64,000 bases of DNA from NCBI RefSeq assembly GCF_003958645.1, contig NZ_RXLO01000010.1:1-64000 (forward strand), read 5' to 3'. This DNA is from Chitinophaga rhizosphaerae (lineage in GTDB: Bacteria; Bacteroidota; Bacteroidia; Chitinophagales; Chitinophagaceae). The notes under the pieces were generated by a model, which saw only the letters and a list, made by a program, of their open reading frames with translations, did not search any database and was not told the DNA's origin. Below, one piece after another: positions 44,378 through 53,272 of this stretch. Within the stretch, counting starts at the first letter, position 1, and each line of letters opens with the position of its first letter. Position numbers and translations under genes: made by a program.

Positions 44378-45808
44378 ATGAAACCATATCACACCTACCC
44401 CGTGCGGCAAGTGATTTTTGCCGTAGCAGCTATTCTTTTCCTTATCGGTTGCTCAAAAACCGATTCCACAGTAGAAAAAAAGAAACCCAGTCATCTTTTT
44501 ACGAACCTACCGGCCACGGCTGACGAGCGACTGGTTCCATTTACAGATTCACTTTTGGTATCGGAAGATGCCCGGCCCTGGATGGATAGCGTTATCGCTG
44601 CCATTGGCTCTCCTGCCTGGGAGCACGCAGCCTTTGGGGTTCAGTCCGGTGCCCCTTCTGTTATGTTACCTCTTATCAATTCCAACGAAAAGCGGGTTAC
44701 CGGCTTGCTGGTAATGGTAAAGGGTGACCGCTTCCGCTTTCGGGTTATTGATTCCCGAAGGCCGGAACGATATGGATATAATAACGGAAGGAACGCCGCG
44801 AATGCCCGTACAATATTCATTGCTGCCGATTTATTCAACCAGCGCGCATTTCCGGATGCCGAGCCCGCAGCCATCGGTGAATGCATGATGACCCGCACCG
44901 AGCGACAGCACTTTGAAAGCGCACGTAAGTCCGGTGGTTCCTTTACGCCGATGGTAAAGGCTGCTGGATATGCCATGTCGATCACCTGCTACACAACAAT
45001 GGCCTGTACTGGCGATGGGCGCGGCAATTGTATCGGTAATATCGTCTACAGTACAGACTGCATTTACAACTACATATGGGTAGAAGATTCTGGCTGGGGA
45101 AGCAGTGGCCCAGGTGGTGAAGGCGGCTACGGCGGCGGCGGAATTGGTGGCGGCGGCGGAGGATCAGTAGGCCCGGGCAACGGATCAACGAACCCCTGCG
45201 GTGGGAGCTCGACCCCTCCGGGTCAAAACACCGGGCCGCTCGCCGTGCTTCCTCCTACAAAGCCGATCGTAGACGTAAAGAAATATGTTCGCTGTTTTGA
45301 TCGTACCGGAGCGGCTAAACTCACCCTATACGCCGACCAGCCACAGGCAGGCAGCGATGAGCCGTTTACCGTGAAGGGGAAAGTCGGTCATTCTTATATT
45401 ACCATTGAACAAAATTTCGGTGGGCAGATCGTGCGGCGTACCCTTGGTTTTCATCCTTTTGAAGCCGTGTCGCCGTTTTTCGCGAAAGAGGGCCAAAGCC
45501 AGCTAGGCGATGACTCCGACGCCAGTTATGACGTGAGGCTGGATGTAAATATCTCCGGCGAGGCGTTAGCAAAAGTGCTTTCCATAATTGAGAGTTTTAA
45601 TCCTCAATACCATCTGGAAAATTATAATTGTACTAATTTTGTTCTGGACGTATCCGATGCCTGCGGTTTGAAAATTCCACGAACAAAGGCATGGTGGCTC
45701 GTAGGATCAGGATTGAATCCTGGTAGTTTTGGCGAGGATTTAAAAAAGGTGCCCGGAGCCGTTTCAGGACGGGGCCGCTCGGACGATAACACAGGAGAAT
45801 GTAACTAA
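44378..45808 (+). CDS. lipoprotein with permuted papain-like domain
   Basis: The 476-residue protein has a lipobox (FLIGC, Cys25). The middle has a Gly/Ser-rich linker around 245-290. The C-terminal domain has VGHSYITIEQ and, about 85 residues later, ENYNCTNFVLDV. His before an Asn-Cys pair is the order of circularly permuted NlpC/P60 (YiiX/LRAT-like) enzymes, which act as amidases, peptidases or acyltransferases. Activity on cell-envelope or partner-cell material is possible. The gene lies 12 bases upstream of a small exported protein, and the two look like a secreted enzyme and a partner or immunity protein (inference). Confidence 0.65.
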   Translation: MKPYHTYPVRQVIFAVAAILFLIGCSKTDSTVEKKKPSHLFTNLPATADERLVPFTDSLLVSEDARPWMDSVIAAIGSPAWEHAAFGVQSGAPSVMLPLINSNEKRVTGLLVMVKGDRFRFRVIDSRRPERYGYNNGRNAANARTIFIAADLFNQRAFPDAEPAAIGECMMTRTERQHFESARKSGGSFTPMVKAAGYAMSITCYTTMACTGDGRGNCIGNIVYSTDCIYNYIWVEDSGWGSSGPGGEGGYGGGGIGGGGGGSVGPGNGSTNPCGGSSTPPGQNTGPLAVLPPTKPIVDVKKYVRCFDRTGAAKLTLYADQPQAGSDEPFTVKGKVGHSYITIEQNFGGQIVRRTLGFHPFEAVSPFFAKEGQSQLGDDSDASYDVRLDVNISGEALAKVLSIIESFNPQYHLENYNCTNFVLDVSDACGLKIPRTKAWWLVGSGLNPGSFGEDLKKVPGAVSGRGRSDDNTGECN

Positions 45809-45820
45809 ACCATATTTTTT

Positions 45821-46276
45821 ATGAAAACCGTGAAGTTTCTTATCATTTTTAGTTTGATTACCTTCCACGCATTTGCAGTTACCCAGCCTTCGCGTGACCA
45901 GGCGATCATTAAGAAGTTCCTTACTTACATCGCAGGCCCGAGGTGGCATATCGATACCGTAGTGTCAAAGTATGTGGTTTTTTATGCGGAAGAATCAAAA
46001 GTCGCTTCCAGAGCGACCAGGAAGATGTACCTCAGCATGGCGGTGGCCGATTTGGTGGAACAGGTCAAAAGGGTCAAAATCGATGATCTGAAGATCATAC
46101 CATATAACGATGTTGATGAAAAACTACAAATAATGACCCTCGGACCCGATTATCGCCAAAGGTCGTATGTTGTGACTGATCCATCAGGTAAGTTTGTACG
46201 GTACTTTTTGCTGAAAGACGACCAAATCGAATCATTTGTATTGTTTCAGGGAAAAGCCTATCTATTATTGAACTGA
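45821..46276 (+). CDS. small exported protein, partner of lipoprotein
   Basis: The 151-residue product has a signal peptide (FLIIFSLITFHAFA). The mature 130 residues are mixed alpha/beta with no recognised motif (ADLVEQVKRVKIDDLKIIPY ... YVVTDPSGKFVRYFLLKDDQIESFVLF). It begins 12 bases after the lipoprotein stop and is followed by a terminator, so the two make one operon. It could be an immunity protein, inhibitor or chaperone for the papain-like enzyme. Confidence 0.7.
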   Translation: MKTVKFLIIFSLITFHAFAVTQPSRDQAIIKKFLTYIAGPRWHIDTVVSKYVVFYAEESKVASRATRKMYLSMAVADLVEQVKRVKIDDLKIIPYNDVDEKLQIMTLGPDYRQRSYVVTDPSGKFVRYFLLKDDQIESFVLFQGKAYLLLN

Positions 46277-46321
46277 TATAATAACTACCATACCTTACGC
46301 TGCTTTAATCGCAGCTGCGAG

Positions 46322-46365
46322 GGGGAAGTATCACCCCAACCTGGGCAATGATGCTTCCCCTTTTT
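46322..46365 (+). terminator. intrinsic terminator
   Basis: GGGGAAGTATCA (46322-46333) pairs with TGATGCTTCCCC (46349-46360), one G-T pair, followed by TTTTT. Confidence 0.8.
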
Positions 46366-46399
46366 CGTGCCCCTATGTTTCATTTTAAAATGATTCAAA

Positions 46400-47266
46400 A
46401 TGCTGACCGCTTCTGATGATCTGCTGCGCGAATTGCAGACCAAGATCAATATATTATCTCGTGACCCATCGGTATCGTTGGCCCGCACTGAAAAGATCCT
46501 GGTTTATATTAATCAAGCACTCATTTCCCTCAAAGAATTGGTAAGATTACACACGTTCACCAGCACCGACGAGGAAATCCGGTTTTTTAAGGATATTAAC
46601 CCGGAATTTTATGCGCTGTGGATTTATTATAGTACAGTTTATTCGATTCAATGCCACACTTTCCCTGGCTCATCGAAGAGCCGGGTGAAATACCTTGAGC
46701 ATGAAATAAAAAAGATCGATGATTTTTTCTTTCATCACCTTGATTTTTATAAATATTACAGAAGTGGAAAAACGCATCGCGATCAGGAGTTCTTTCTCCG
46801 TAACCCGAAAATGGAGGAGTTTTATACCGATACTTATGCAGCGGTGATCGACAGGCAGCAGTGTACACCGCATTCACTTAAAATAGCAATTGTTTTGGCG
46901 AATGAGCGGTTAAGGGTTTATGTAAATGACGCTATTGAAGAGGAACTTTCCGGAAATTCTCAGCAGGTGAAGTCGGATGGCGTTGCCCCGCTTCAATGGA
47001 CTGAATCAAAAACCAGCTTGATCGAGATCATTTATGCATTCTATGCAGCGAAGGTATTCAATAACGGGGATGCGACGGTCGAAGCGATTACACGGTATTG
47101 CGAAAAGGTGTTTTATATTGAGTTGAAAGCCCATACAATTACGTTCCAGGAAATCCTTCGCAGAAAGAAAGGACTAGCCTCAGCCTTGGAATGGATTAAA
47201 AGTAAGTATTTGCTATATATTGATGCAGTAGAGGAAAGAAACCGAATACGGAGAAATAAAAGGTAA
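46400..47266 (+). CDS. rteC: RteC-family regulator
   Basis: The 288-residue protein matches RteC, the regulator of excision in CTnDOT. It is helical, with SSKSRVKYLEHEIKKIDDFFFHHLDFYKYYRSG in the middle and the C-terminal block LQWTESKTSLIEIIYAFYAAKVFNNGDATVEAI followed by RRKKGLASALEWIKS. In CTnDOT it activates excision genes. Here no RteA/RteB two-component pair is visible, so control differs. It stands between a terminator and the convergent caspase-like gene. Confidence 0.88.
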   Translation: MLTASDDLLRELQTKINILSRDPSVSLARTEKILVYINQALISLKELVRLHTFTSTDEEIRFFKDINPEFYALWIYYSTVYSIQCHTFPGSSKSRVKYLEHEIKKIDDFFFHHLDFYKYYRSGKTHRDQEFFLRNPKMEEFYTDTYAAVIDRQQCTPHSLKIAIVLANERLRVYVNDAIEEELSGNSQQVKSDGVAPLQWTESKTSLIEIIYAFYAAKVFNNGDATVEAITRYCEKVFYIELKAHTITFQEILRRKKGLASALEWIKSKYLLYIDAVEERNRIRRNKR

Positions 47267-47268
47267 CA

Positions 47269-48063
47269 TCACTTCATCAAAAAATCTCTTTTTAGTTTCG
47301 CCAAGAAAACACTTCTGTTGTGCACATTTTGATTATGCTTTAATTGTTGTCTCCTTTGATATCTATTTAGTTCGGGAAATGCTTTTTTTGTCCGCGAAAA
47401 AAGCCGTCTAAAAGTTTCCACGCTTTTTTCCTTTGGCCTTCTATTAATTTCTTCAACGACCAAATCGAAAATCATCTCAGCAGTAAGAAATGCATATAAA
47501 TAGGTTTCATTATTGATGTTAAGTGCGTCAAGGGCCTTTCCAAGATCGTGTGTTTCTAACAAAAGGTCGTAAAAACCACTGAAGTCTCGCGTGAAGTTTT
47601 CGTTTCTAATAATATCCTTTGGACCTATGAATCCCCAATACGGTGCAGTCTGCTGAATGTCAGTTAACTTGTACATGTATGCCCCCTGACAAGTCGCCAA
47701 AGAAATGATTAACCCATTCTTCAATGCCCGGTTCATTTCCCTGAAAATTCCCGCCAGCTCTTCCCATAAAACTACTTCTCCATTTCCTAATTCTAAACCT
47801 TTTCGACCTCCATGTATTTCCATGTGCAAAATGGGAGATACTGTTCCGGCTATTACTTGCGCTTTTATGGCATATAGTTCTTGGAAGAATTCGTTTTTAG
47901 TCTGAATGGAAATGTAATGTGCCCGCGTGCCGTTGCGCTCACAACGTCTTCTAGTTATGTCATTGAAAAGCTCTTTTCCGGTTTCTGGTTCATTTGGAAG
48001 AAGCGACTGAATTACTATTACGGAATCATACTTAAAGTTGTACCGTACGGTTATGTCATCCAT
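47269..48063 (-). CDS. caspase-like (CHAT/C14-type) protein
   Basis: The 264-residue protein has a Rossmann-like start (VIVIQSLLPNEPETGKELFNDI), then ILHMEIHGGRKGLELGNGEVV with His84, and IISLATCQGAYM with Cys125. A strand ending in H-G-G, a loop with the G-x-x-L-x-x-G-N pattern, and a strand ending in (A/T)-C-x-G at about 40 residues is the catalytic layout of caspase/CHAT cysteine proteases. The C-terminal third is basic and helical. It lies alone on the minus strand among transfer genes, as cargo. A defence or abortive-infection role is inferred from known bacterial caspase-like genes. Confidence 0.55.
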   Translation of the reverse strand: MDDITVRYNFKYDSVIVIQSLLPNEPETGKELFNDITRRRCERNGTRAHYISIQTKNEFFQELYAIKAQVIAGTVSPILHMEIHGGRKGLELGNGEVVLWEELAGIFREMNRALKNGLIISLATCQGAYMYKLTDIQQTAPYWGFIGPKDIIRNENFTRDFSGFYDLLLETHDLGKALDALNINNETYLYAFLTAEMIFDLVVEEINRRPKEKSVETFRRLFSRTKKAFPELNRYQRRQQLKHNQNVHNRSVFLAKLKRDFLMK

Positions 48064-48211
48064 CGGATTTTTTGTTTTTGAAGATAACTATTCCAAAGAT
48101 GGTGAAAAATTCAAAATAAAATTACCCAACTAGGATTTAGACTATGAAAAATGAGCTTTAGTGGATCGCACATTTGCCTTACAATTTATTTCATAATCAA
48201 AATACAATTGT

Positions 48212-48724
48212 ATGGCATCTATCAATTTTTCACCGGTACTGCTCGCCCTGCTTCTCTCGGGCATTACATATGTCCTGGTTTATCTTTTTTTCATCAGGGC
48301 AAAAGCGTTCAGTAAGAAAGAAATTCCCGTACCAGTCGTTCAGACGGCTGGCTTCAGGGAGCCCCTGGCACCTTCATTTAGCAATCGCTTTCCAACTTCC
48401 AGCTACGAGCCTCAAGATCCCGAAATCGATTTTACAGAAGAAGATAACTCCGGCGAATTGGAACTGGTGGAGGACGATTCAAGTATTCTCCTGAAGGAAG
48501 CTGAAGCAGTAATCGATCATATCGCTGCCGTTATCGGCAACATCGCCAGCCATCCCGCCAATCCTGCTGAAGTGTTCACGAAGATACGGGCTATCGTAAG
48601 CCAATACGGTATTTTCCAGAATACCGAGTTCTACGATGCCATTAACCGATATGTGGCTGTATCTGTAGAGCGCGACCTGGCATTACGTTTTACGGAAGCG
48701 GAACTGGCGGAACTGTGGTCGTAG
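48212..48724 (+). CDS. membrane-anchored transfer-region protein
   Basis: The 170-residue protein has one N-terminal membrane helix (PVLLALLLSGITYVLVYLFFI), an acidic linker (PEIDFTEEDNSGELELVEDD) and a C-terminal helical domain. It sits at the position often taken by small TraA-TraD-region genes before the DUF4134 gene. No family recognised. It probably belongs to the secretion apparatus or its regulation. Confidence 0.65.
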   Translation: MASINFSPVLLALLLSGITYVLVYLFFIRAKAFSKKEIPVPVVQTAGFREPLAPSFSNRFPTSSYEPQDPEIDFTEEDNSGELELVEDDSSILLKEAEAVIDHIAAVIGNIASHPANPAEVFTKIRAIVSQYGIFQNTEFYDAINRYVAVSVERDLALRFTEAELAELWS

Positions 48725-48755
48725 GCCACATGGTCAAATTAACTTTCCCATCATA

Positions 48756-48810
48756 GCCCTGCCTGCCGATCAACGGTTCTCCGCCGGCGACGGGCCCCCA
48801 CAGGCAGGGC
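48756..48810 (+). promoter_or_regulatory. long-loop hairpin before the tra operon
   Basis: GCCCTGCCTG (48756-48765) pairs perfectly with CAGGCAGGGC (48801-48810). The 35-base loop itself contains GCCGGC. It lies 27 bases before the DUF4134 start, without a U-tract, so a leader-RNA regulatory structure is more likely than a terminator. Confidence 0.45.
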
Positions 48811-48836
48811 ATCCTCACCTCCCAAATTTCCAATTC

Positions 48837-49160
48837 ATGAAATTACTCAATTCATACGGGCAGAAAGCCCGCTGGCAGGCTATTGCCATCGTTCTCTTAT
48901 CTGCGAGCATTTCCGCTAATGCCCAAGATGGTGTTGCCGGTATCGAACAAGCAAATGACATGGTCCGTGAATACTTCGACACTGGAATAACCCTGCTTTA
49001 TGCCATCGGCGCCGTACTTGGGCTGGTAGGCGCCGTAAAGGTCTATACCCGATGGAGCCAAGGCGATACGGAAACGACGAAGCTGGCCGCGAGTTGGTTC
49101 GGTGCCTGCATTTTCCTGGTCGTTGTGGCTACGGTATTGAAGAGCTTTTTCGGCGTGTAA
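48837..49160 (+). CDS. traE: TraE-like DUF4134 protein
   Basis: The 107-residue protein has a signal-like start ending NAQDG and two membrane helices (GITLLYAIGAVLGLVGAVKVY and SWFGACIFLVVVATVLKSFF) separated by RWSQGDTETTKLA. This is the DUF4134 pattern, TraE of Bacteroidetes elements. By size and topology it resembles VirB2-type pilin subunits. It begins the secretion operon; the DUF4133 gene follows after 10 bases. Confidence 0.88.
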   Translation: MKLLNSYGQKARWQAIAIVLLSASISANAQDGVAGIEQANDMVREYFDTGITLLYAIGAVLGLVGAVKVYTRWSQGDTETTKLAASWFGACIFLVVVATVLKSFFGV

Positions 49161-49170
49161 ATCTTTACCG

Positions 49171-49506
49171 ATGGCAACAGTATATCAAATAAACAAAGGC
49201 GTCAACCGCAGCATCGAGTTTCGGGGTATAAAGGCGCAGTATCTGCTCTTTCTCGCAGTGGGCATGGTTCTCCTGCTGCTGCTTTGTGCAATTGCCTTCA
49301 TCGCAGGAATACCGGCAATACCGGTTGTCGTAGCCGTAGTGGTTGCAGGATATGGGCTGTTGGTTGCGGTTCAACGGTATAGCAAGCGGTACGGCGAGCA
49401 TGGCCTAGCAAAGAAGCTCGCTCAATCCCGTTTGCCGCAGCATATCACGACGTCCTCGCGTAGTGTCTTCACCTCCTTCAATTCACGCAAGTATGAAAAA
49501 GAGTAA
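49171..49506 (+). CDS. traF: TraF-like DUF4133 protein
   Basis: The 111-residue protein begins YQINKGVNRSIEFRGIKAQY, the signature of DUF4133, followed by two close membrane helices. It corresponds in position and topology to VirB3-type inner-membrane proteins. Its last 14 bases overlap the start of traG, so translation is coupled. Confidence 0.9.
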   Translation: MATVYQINKGVNRSIEFRGIKAQYLLFLAVGMVLLLLLCAIAFIAGIPAIPVVVAVVVAGYGLLVAVQRYSKRYGEHGLAKKLAQSRLPQHITTSSRSVFTSFNSRKYEKE

Positions 49507-51955
49507 AACGCTGGAGAGCGTGTTCCCTATTCATAAAATCGAAAAGGATTTTCTCATTGCTAAATCCGGCAGCGTTTCCATAGCTTTTTCGGTCGTGCTG
49601 CCGGAGATATTCACGATGTCTTCCGCTGACTATGAGGCGCTCCATGCCGCTTTTGTGAAGGCGATACGCGTACTGCCGGAACATACTATCGTTCATAAGC
49701 AAGACTGGTACTTAGAGGAAGGTTTCAAGCCATCCGCCTCGGCTGACTCTTTCCTTATGGACGCCAGCGACCGGCATTTTTCGGAAAGACCCTTTCTGCG
49801 CCATGAATGTTACATTTTTCTCAGCACGGTGCCACCGGCCTTATTGAACCCAGCGCCGACGGCAGGCGTCTTGTTTCGCACGTCTCCTGTTGCCCGGGAG
49901 CTGCTGGACGACCGGCGCTTCGAGGTATTTGCCGAAAAGGCCAGCCAGTTCGCCGCCGTTCTGCAAGACAGCGGTTTCCTGGAGCTGCGGAGGCTGGACG
50001 GTGATGTCCTGGCCAGTTCTCCTAATCGTGCAGGCCTGCTCGAAAGATATTGCTATCAATTGGCTGAAGACCAAATGCCGGTATTGGCCGATTTCAATAC
50101 TGGTGGGGAATTGGGCGTAGCGGGACACTCCCTGCACATTTTTTCCCTTGCAGATCCTGATGACCTGCCTTCCCTGTGCGGCCCCCGCCTGAATTACGAA
50201 AAGTACAGCACCGAGCGTACCCCGTTCTCCATCGGTTTCGGTGCGCCGTTAGGCCTGTTGCTGCATTGCAATCATATCGTCAACCAGTACATCATTGTCG
50301 GTGACGCGGCGGGGACCCTCCGCCACTTGGAAGCAAAACGGAAACGTTTGCAATCACTTTCGGCCTATTCACGTGAAAACGCCATCAGCCGTGACGCGAC
50401 GAGCGCATTCCTCAATGAAGCCATCGGTCAGGGCCGATTGCCAGTGAAAGCCCACTTGAATGTGATTGCCTGGCACGATGACCCGGCGAAGAGCAGGGAA
50501 CTCCGGAACATGGTGTCCTCCGCAATGGCCGCGCTGGATGGTAAAGCAAAGCTGGAGACGGCGGCGGCGGCGTGCTTGTTTTGGGCTGGCATCCCGGGAA
50601 ACGGGGCGGAACTACCATCCACGGCGAGATTTGACACGTTTGCCGAGCAGGCTGTGTGTTTTTTCAACGTCGAAACGAACTACCGGACTTCCCTCGCCGC
50701 GCAGGGCATTCGGTTCGGCGACCGTTTGACAGGGCGACCCCTTCAGGTCGATTTATTCTATGAACCCTTCGACCGGGGGCTTATTCAGAACCGGAATATT
50801 TTCCTTTGCGGGCCGTCCGGCTCCGGAAAGTCGTTTGCCACCAACCACATCCTGCGTAGCTGCAATGAATGCGGCGACCACATCCTTGTCGTGGACGTAG
50901 GGCACTCATATAAGGGACTTTGCGACCTCGTAGGTGGGTACTACTTTACGTTCAGCGAAAAGAATCCCATATCCTTCAACCCGTTTTTCGTTCCAGATAA
51001 CCAACTGGATACGGAGAAACGCGAGGCGATAAAGTCATTGCTGCTGGCTTTGTGGAAGAAGGACGACGAGGCGTATTCCAGGAGTGAATACATTTCCCTG
51101 TCCAACGCGCTGCAGAGCTACTTCGACAAGCTGAAGGCCGATCCTGGCGTCTTTCCGTGTTTCAATACGTTTTACGACTACCTCCGCGATGTCTTTGTCC
51201 CGGAACTGCGCCAGCAGGGCGTGAAAGACAAGCATTTCGACATTGACAATTTCCTATACGTGCTCCGGCCATACTACACCGGCGGAGAATATGATTACCT
51301 GTTAAATGCGACGGAGAACCTGGACTTGCTCCATACCAATTTCATCGTGTACGAGCTGGACGCGATCCGTGACCATCCCATCCTGCTGCCAGCCGTAACC
51401 TTGACGCTCGCCGAGAATTTTCTCAACAAGATGCGGCGCCTGAAGGGTGTGCGTAAGATCATCCTGATCGAAGAAGCATGGAAAGCAATTGCCCGTGCCG
51501 GAATGGCGGAATACATCCGCTATCTGTTCAAAACCGTCCGGAAGTTCTATGGTACGGCGGCCGTTGTCACCCAAGAGATCGACGATATCATTTCCAGCCC
51601 GATAATCAAGGACACCATTATCGCTAACAGCGACATCAAAATCCTGCTCGACCAAAGTAAATACGCGAACAAGTTCCAGGCAGTTCAGGATGCCCTGGGC
51701 CTGACAGACCGGGACCGGAGCCTGATCTTGTCTATGAACAAGGCAAACGATCCGCACCTGAAGTACAAAGAAATTTTCATCAGCCTGGGCGCTTACAGCA
51801 AGGTGTACCGGACGGAAGTCTCCCTCGAAGAATACCTGTGCTACACCACCGAGGAACGGGAAAAGCTGCTGGTGCAACAATATGCGGCGCGGTATGGCTC
51901 CATCAGGCGTGGCATTTCCCGGCTTGCCGCCGACATACGTTCAAAAAAGATATGA
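49493..51955 (+). CDS. traG: TraG, VirB4-type secretion ATPase
   Basis: The ATG at 49493 gives 820 residues beginning MKKSKTLESVFPIHKIE, the usual TraG start. Walker A is FLCGPSGSGKSFATNH near residue 445. A Walker B-like IILIEEAWKAIA lies near 660, followed by the EEAWK-type motif region and VVTQEIDDI. It powers assembly and substrate transfer of the type IV system from the inner membrane. It is the most reliable marker of the conjugation cluster. Its stop overlaps the region of the next start (51957). Confidence 0.95.
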   Translation: MKKSKTLESVFPIHKIEKDFLIAKSGSVSIAFSVVLPEIFTMSSADYEALHAAFVKAIRVLPEHTIVHKQDWYLEEGFKPSASADSFLMDASDRHFSERPFLRHECYIFLSTVPPALLNPAPTAGVLFRTSPVARELLDDRRFEVFAEKASQFAAVLQDSGFLELRRLDGDVLASSPNRAGLLERYCYQLAEDQMPVLADFNTGGELGVAGHSLHIFSLADPDDLPSLCGPRLNYEKYSTERTPFSIGFGAPLGLLLHCNHIVNQYIIVGDAAGTLRHLEAKRKRLQSLSAYSRENAISRDATSAFLNEAIGQGRLPVKAHLNVIAWHDDPAKSRELRNMVSSAMAALDGKAKLETAAAACLFWAGIPGNGAELPSTARFDTFAEQAVCFFNVETNYRTSLAAQGIRFGDRLTGRPLQVDLFYEPFDRGLIQNRNIFLCGPSGSGKSFATNHILRSCNECGDHILVVDVGHSYKGLCDLVGGYYFTFSEKNPISFNPFFVPDNQLDTEKREAIKSLLLALWKKDDEAYSRSEYISLSNALQSYFDKLKADPGVFPCFNTFYDYLRDVFVPELRQQGVKDKHFDIDNFLYVLRPYYTGGEYDYLLNATENLDLLHTNFIVYELDAIRDHPILLPAVTLTLAENFLNKMRRLKGVRKIILIEEAWKAIARAGMAEYIRYLFKTVRKFYGTAAVVTQEIDDIISSPIIKDTIIANSDIKILLDQSKYANKFQAVQDALGLTDRDRSLILSMNKANDPHLKYKEIFISLGAYSKVYRTEVSLEEYLCYTTEEREKLLVQQYAARYGSIRRGISRLAADIRSKKI

Positions 51956-51956
51956 T

Positions 51957-52628
51957 ATGAAACGGAAGATTTTTATCACACTCGCCCTCCTGGTCGTCCT
52001 GACCGGAGTTCCCGTCAGCCGTACGTATGCGATTTGGCCCGTTGTTACCGCCGTGGTAAAGAAGGTGATCCGTGCGATGGATTTGCAAATCCAGCGGCTC
52101 CAGAACCGGACGATCGCCCTTCAAAATGCCCAAAAGGCGCTGGAGAACATCATGGCGAAGCTGCGGTTGGAGGAGATCGGCCAGTGGACGGAGCGGCAGC
52201 GGGTGTTGTACCAGGACTACTTCGCCGAGCTGTGGAAGGTAAAATCCGTCATTGCCTACTACCGGCGCGTGGCTGAGATCGTCCAGCGGCAACGCGTGCT
52301 GGTGGAAGAATACCGCCGGGCATTTACCGTCATCCGGGAGGACCGACATTTTAATGCAGCTGAGGTTGACCAGCTTCACGCGCTGTATTCCGGCATCCTT
52401 GCTGAAAGCCTAAATAACGTGGAAGACGTGCTGAATGTGGTCAATGCCTTCACCGTGCGGATGAGTGATGCTGACCGGCTGAAGATCATAAGTGAGGCTG
52501 CGGACCGAATGGAAGGGCATGTCGTCGCGCTGCGCCGGGTAACGCATCGAGCCGCCGGCCTCAGCCTCCAGCGTGCCCGGAGCGCAAAAGAGGCAAACAG
52601 GATAAAGGGCTTATACGGAATAAAATGA
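51957..52628 (+). CDS. traI: TraI-like conjugation protein
   Basis: The ATG at 51957 gives 223 residues with a signal peptide (FITLALLVVLTGVPVSRTYA). The mature part is helical, with QRLQNRTIALQNAQKALENIMAKL and TERQRVLYQDYFAELWKVKSVI. It matches the protein usually encoded directly after TraG in Bacteroidetes elements. The exact role is unknown; the coiled-coil character suggests a periplasmic structural component. It is followed by two related-looking exported helical proteins. Confidence 0.75.
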   Translation: MKRKIFITLALLVVLTGVPVSRTYAIWPVVTAVVKKVIRAMDLQIQRLQNRTIALQNAQKALENIMAKLRLEEIGQWTERQRVLYQDYFAELWKVKSVIAYYRRVAEIVQRQRVLVEEYRRAFTVIREDRHFNAAEVDQLHALYSGILAESLNNVEDVLNVVNAFTVRMSDADRLKIISEAADRMEGHVVALRRVTHRAAGLSLQRARSAKEANRIKGLYGIK

Positions 52629-53272
52629 CGCTCATGTACCGGAAAACTATTCTCATCCTCCTTTTGATGGTTCTCGCCGGGAATGTGCGGGCCCAACTGG
52701 CCGCTGAATGGCTTCGCCAAAACCAGACACAGCGGAGGTATCTGGCAATACAGATCGCCGCGCTTCAGCAATACCTGTCCTTGGCCCGCCAAGGGTATCA
52801 GGCTGTCAGTGGCGGGCTTCAGGTTGTCGGCCAGATCAAGCGCGGCGATTTCGATATCCATTCCGCATTCTTTTCATCGTTGCAACACGTCAGCCCCTTC
52901 ATTCGGAGGCATCAGAAAGTGCTGAACCTTGCCGGCAGCTATGCATCTCTGTTTGAACATTGCCGGCGTATGCGTACCCGATGGGAAACTATCGAAGGCT
53001 TTCCCACCTGGAAACGCAGCATCCTGGTGGACGCATATCTCCAGTTCTCCGACGATCTCGCCCGCGACCTGCTTTTTTTAACTGATCTCCTGACGGACGG
53101 CCGCTATGAATTGAACGACGCGGAGCGGCTGGAGCAGGTCAGGCACCTGGTTGCCCGGCAGGAATTGCGGCGGGCACGCATTCGGCAGCTTTCCGATGAT
53201 TTCGAGCGTTCAGCGGCGGCCGCGGTCAGTAACAGCCGTGAACACCTTCACTTCAAAACCTTGTTGCCATGA
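52625..53272 (+). CDS. exported helical tra-region protein
   Basis: The 215-residue protein has a signal peptide (ILILLLMVLAGNVRAQ) and a helical mature part (LQQYLSLARQGYQAVSGGLQVVGQIKRGDFDIHSAFFSSL). The ATG overlaps the previous stop (ATGA). It shows the same G-x-x-x-V-x-x-I/L-x-x-G-(D/N)-F pattern as the next gene, so the two may be paralogues. Function unknown, probably part of the channel or its periplasmic support. Confidence 0.75.
   Translation: MTLMYRKTILILLLMVLAGNVRAQLAAEWLRQNQTQRRYLAIQIAALQQYLSLARQGYQAVSGGLQVVGQIKRGDFDIHSAFFSSLQHVSPFIRRHQKVLNLAGSYASLFEHCRRMRTRWETIEGFPTWKRSILVDAYLQFSDDLARDLLFLTDLLTDGRYELNDAERLEQVRHLVARQELRRARIRQLSDDFERSAAAAVSNSREHLHFKTLLP

Noticed and set aside
51882..51956. 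Longer start for the TraI-like gene
   Set aside because: The extension lies inside traG and removes the signal peptide from the N-terminus.
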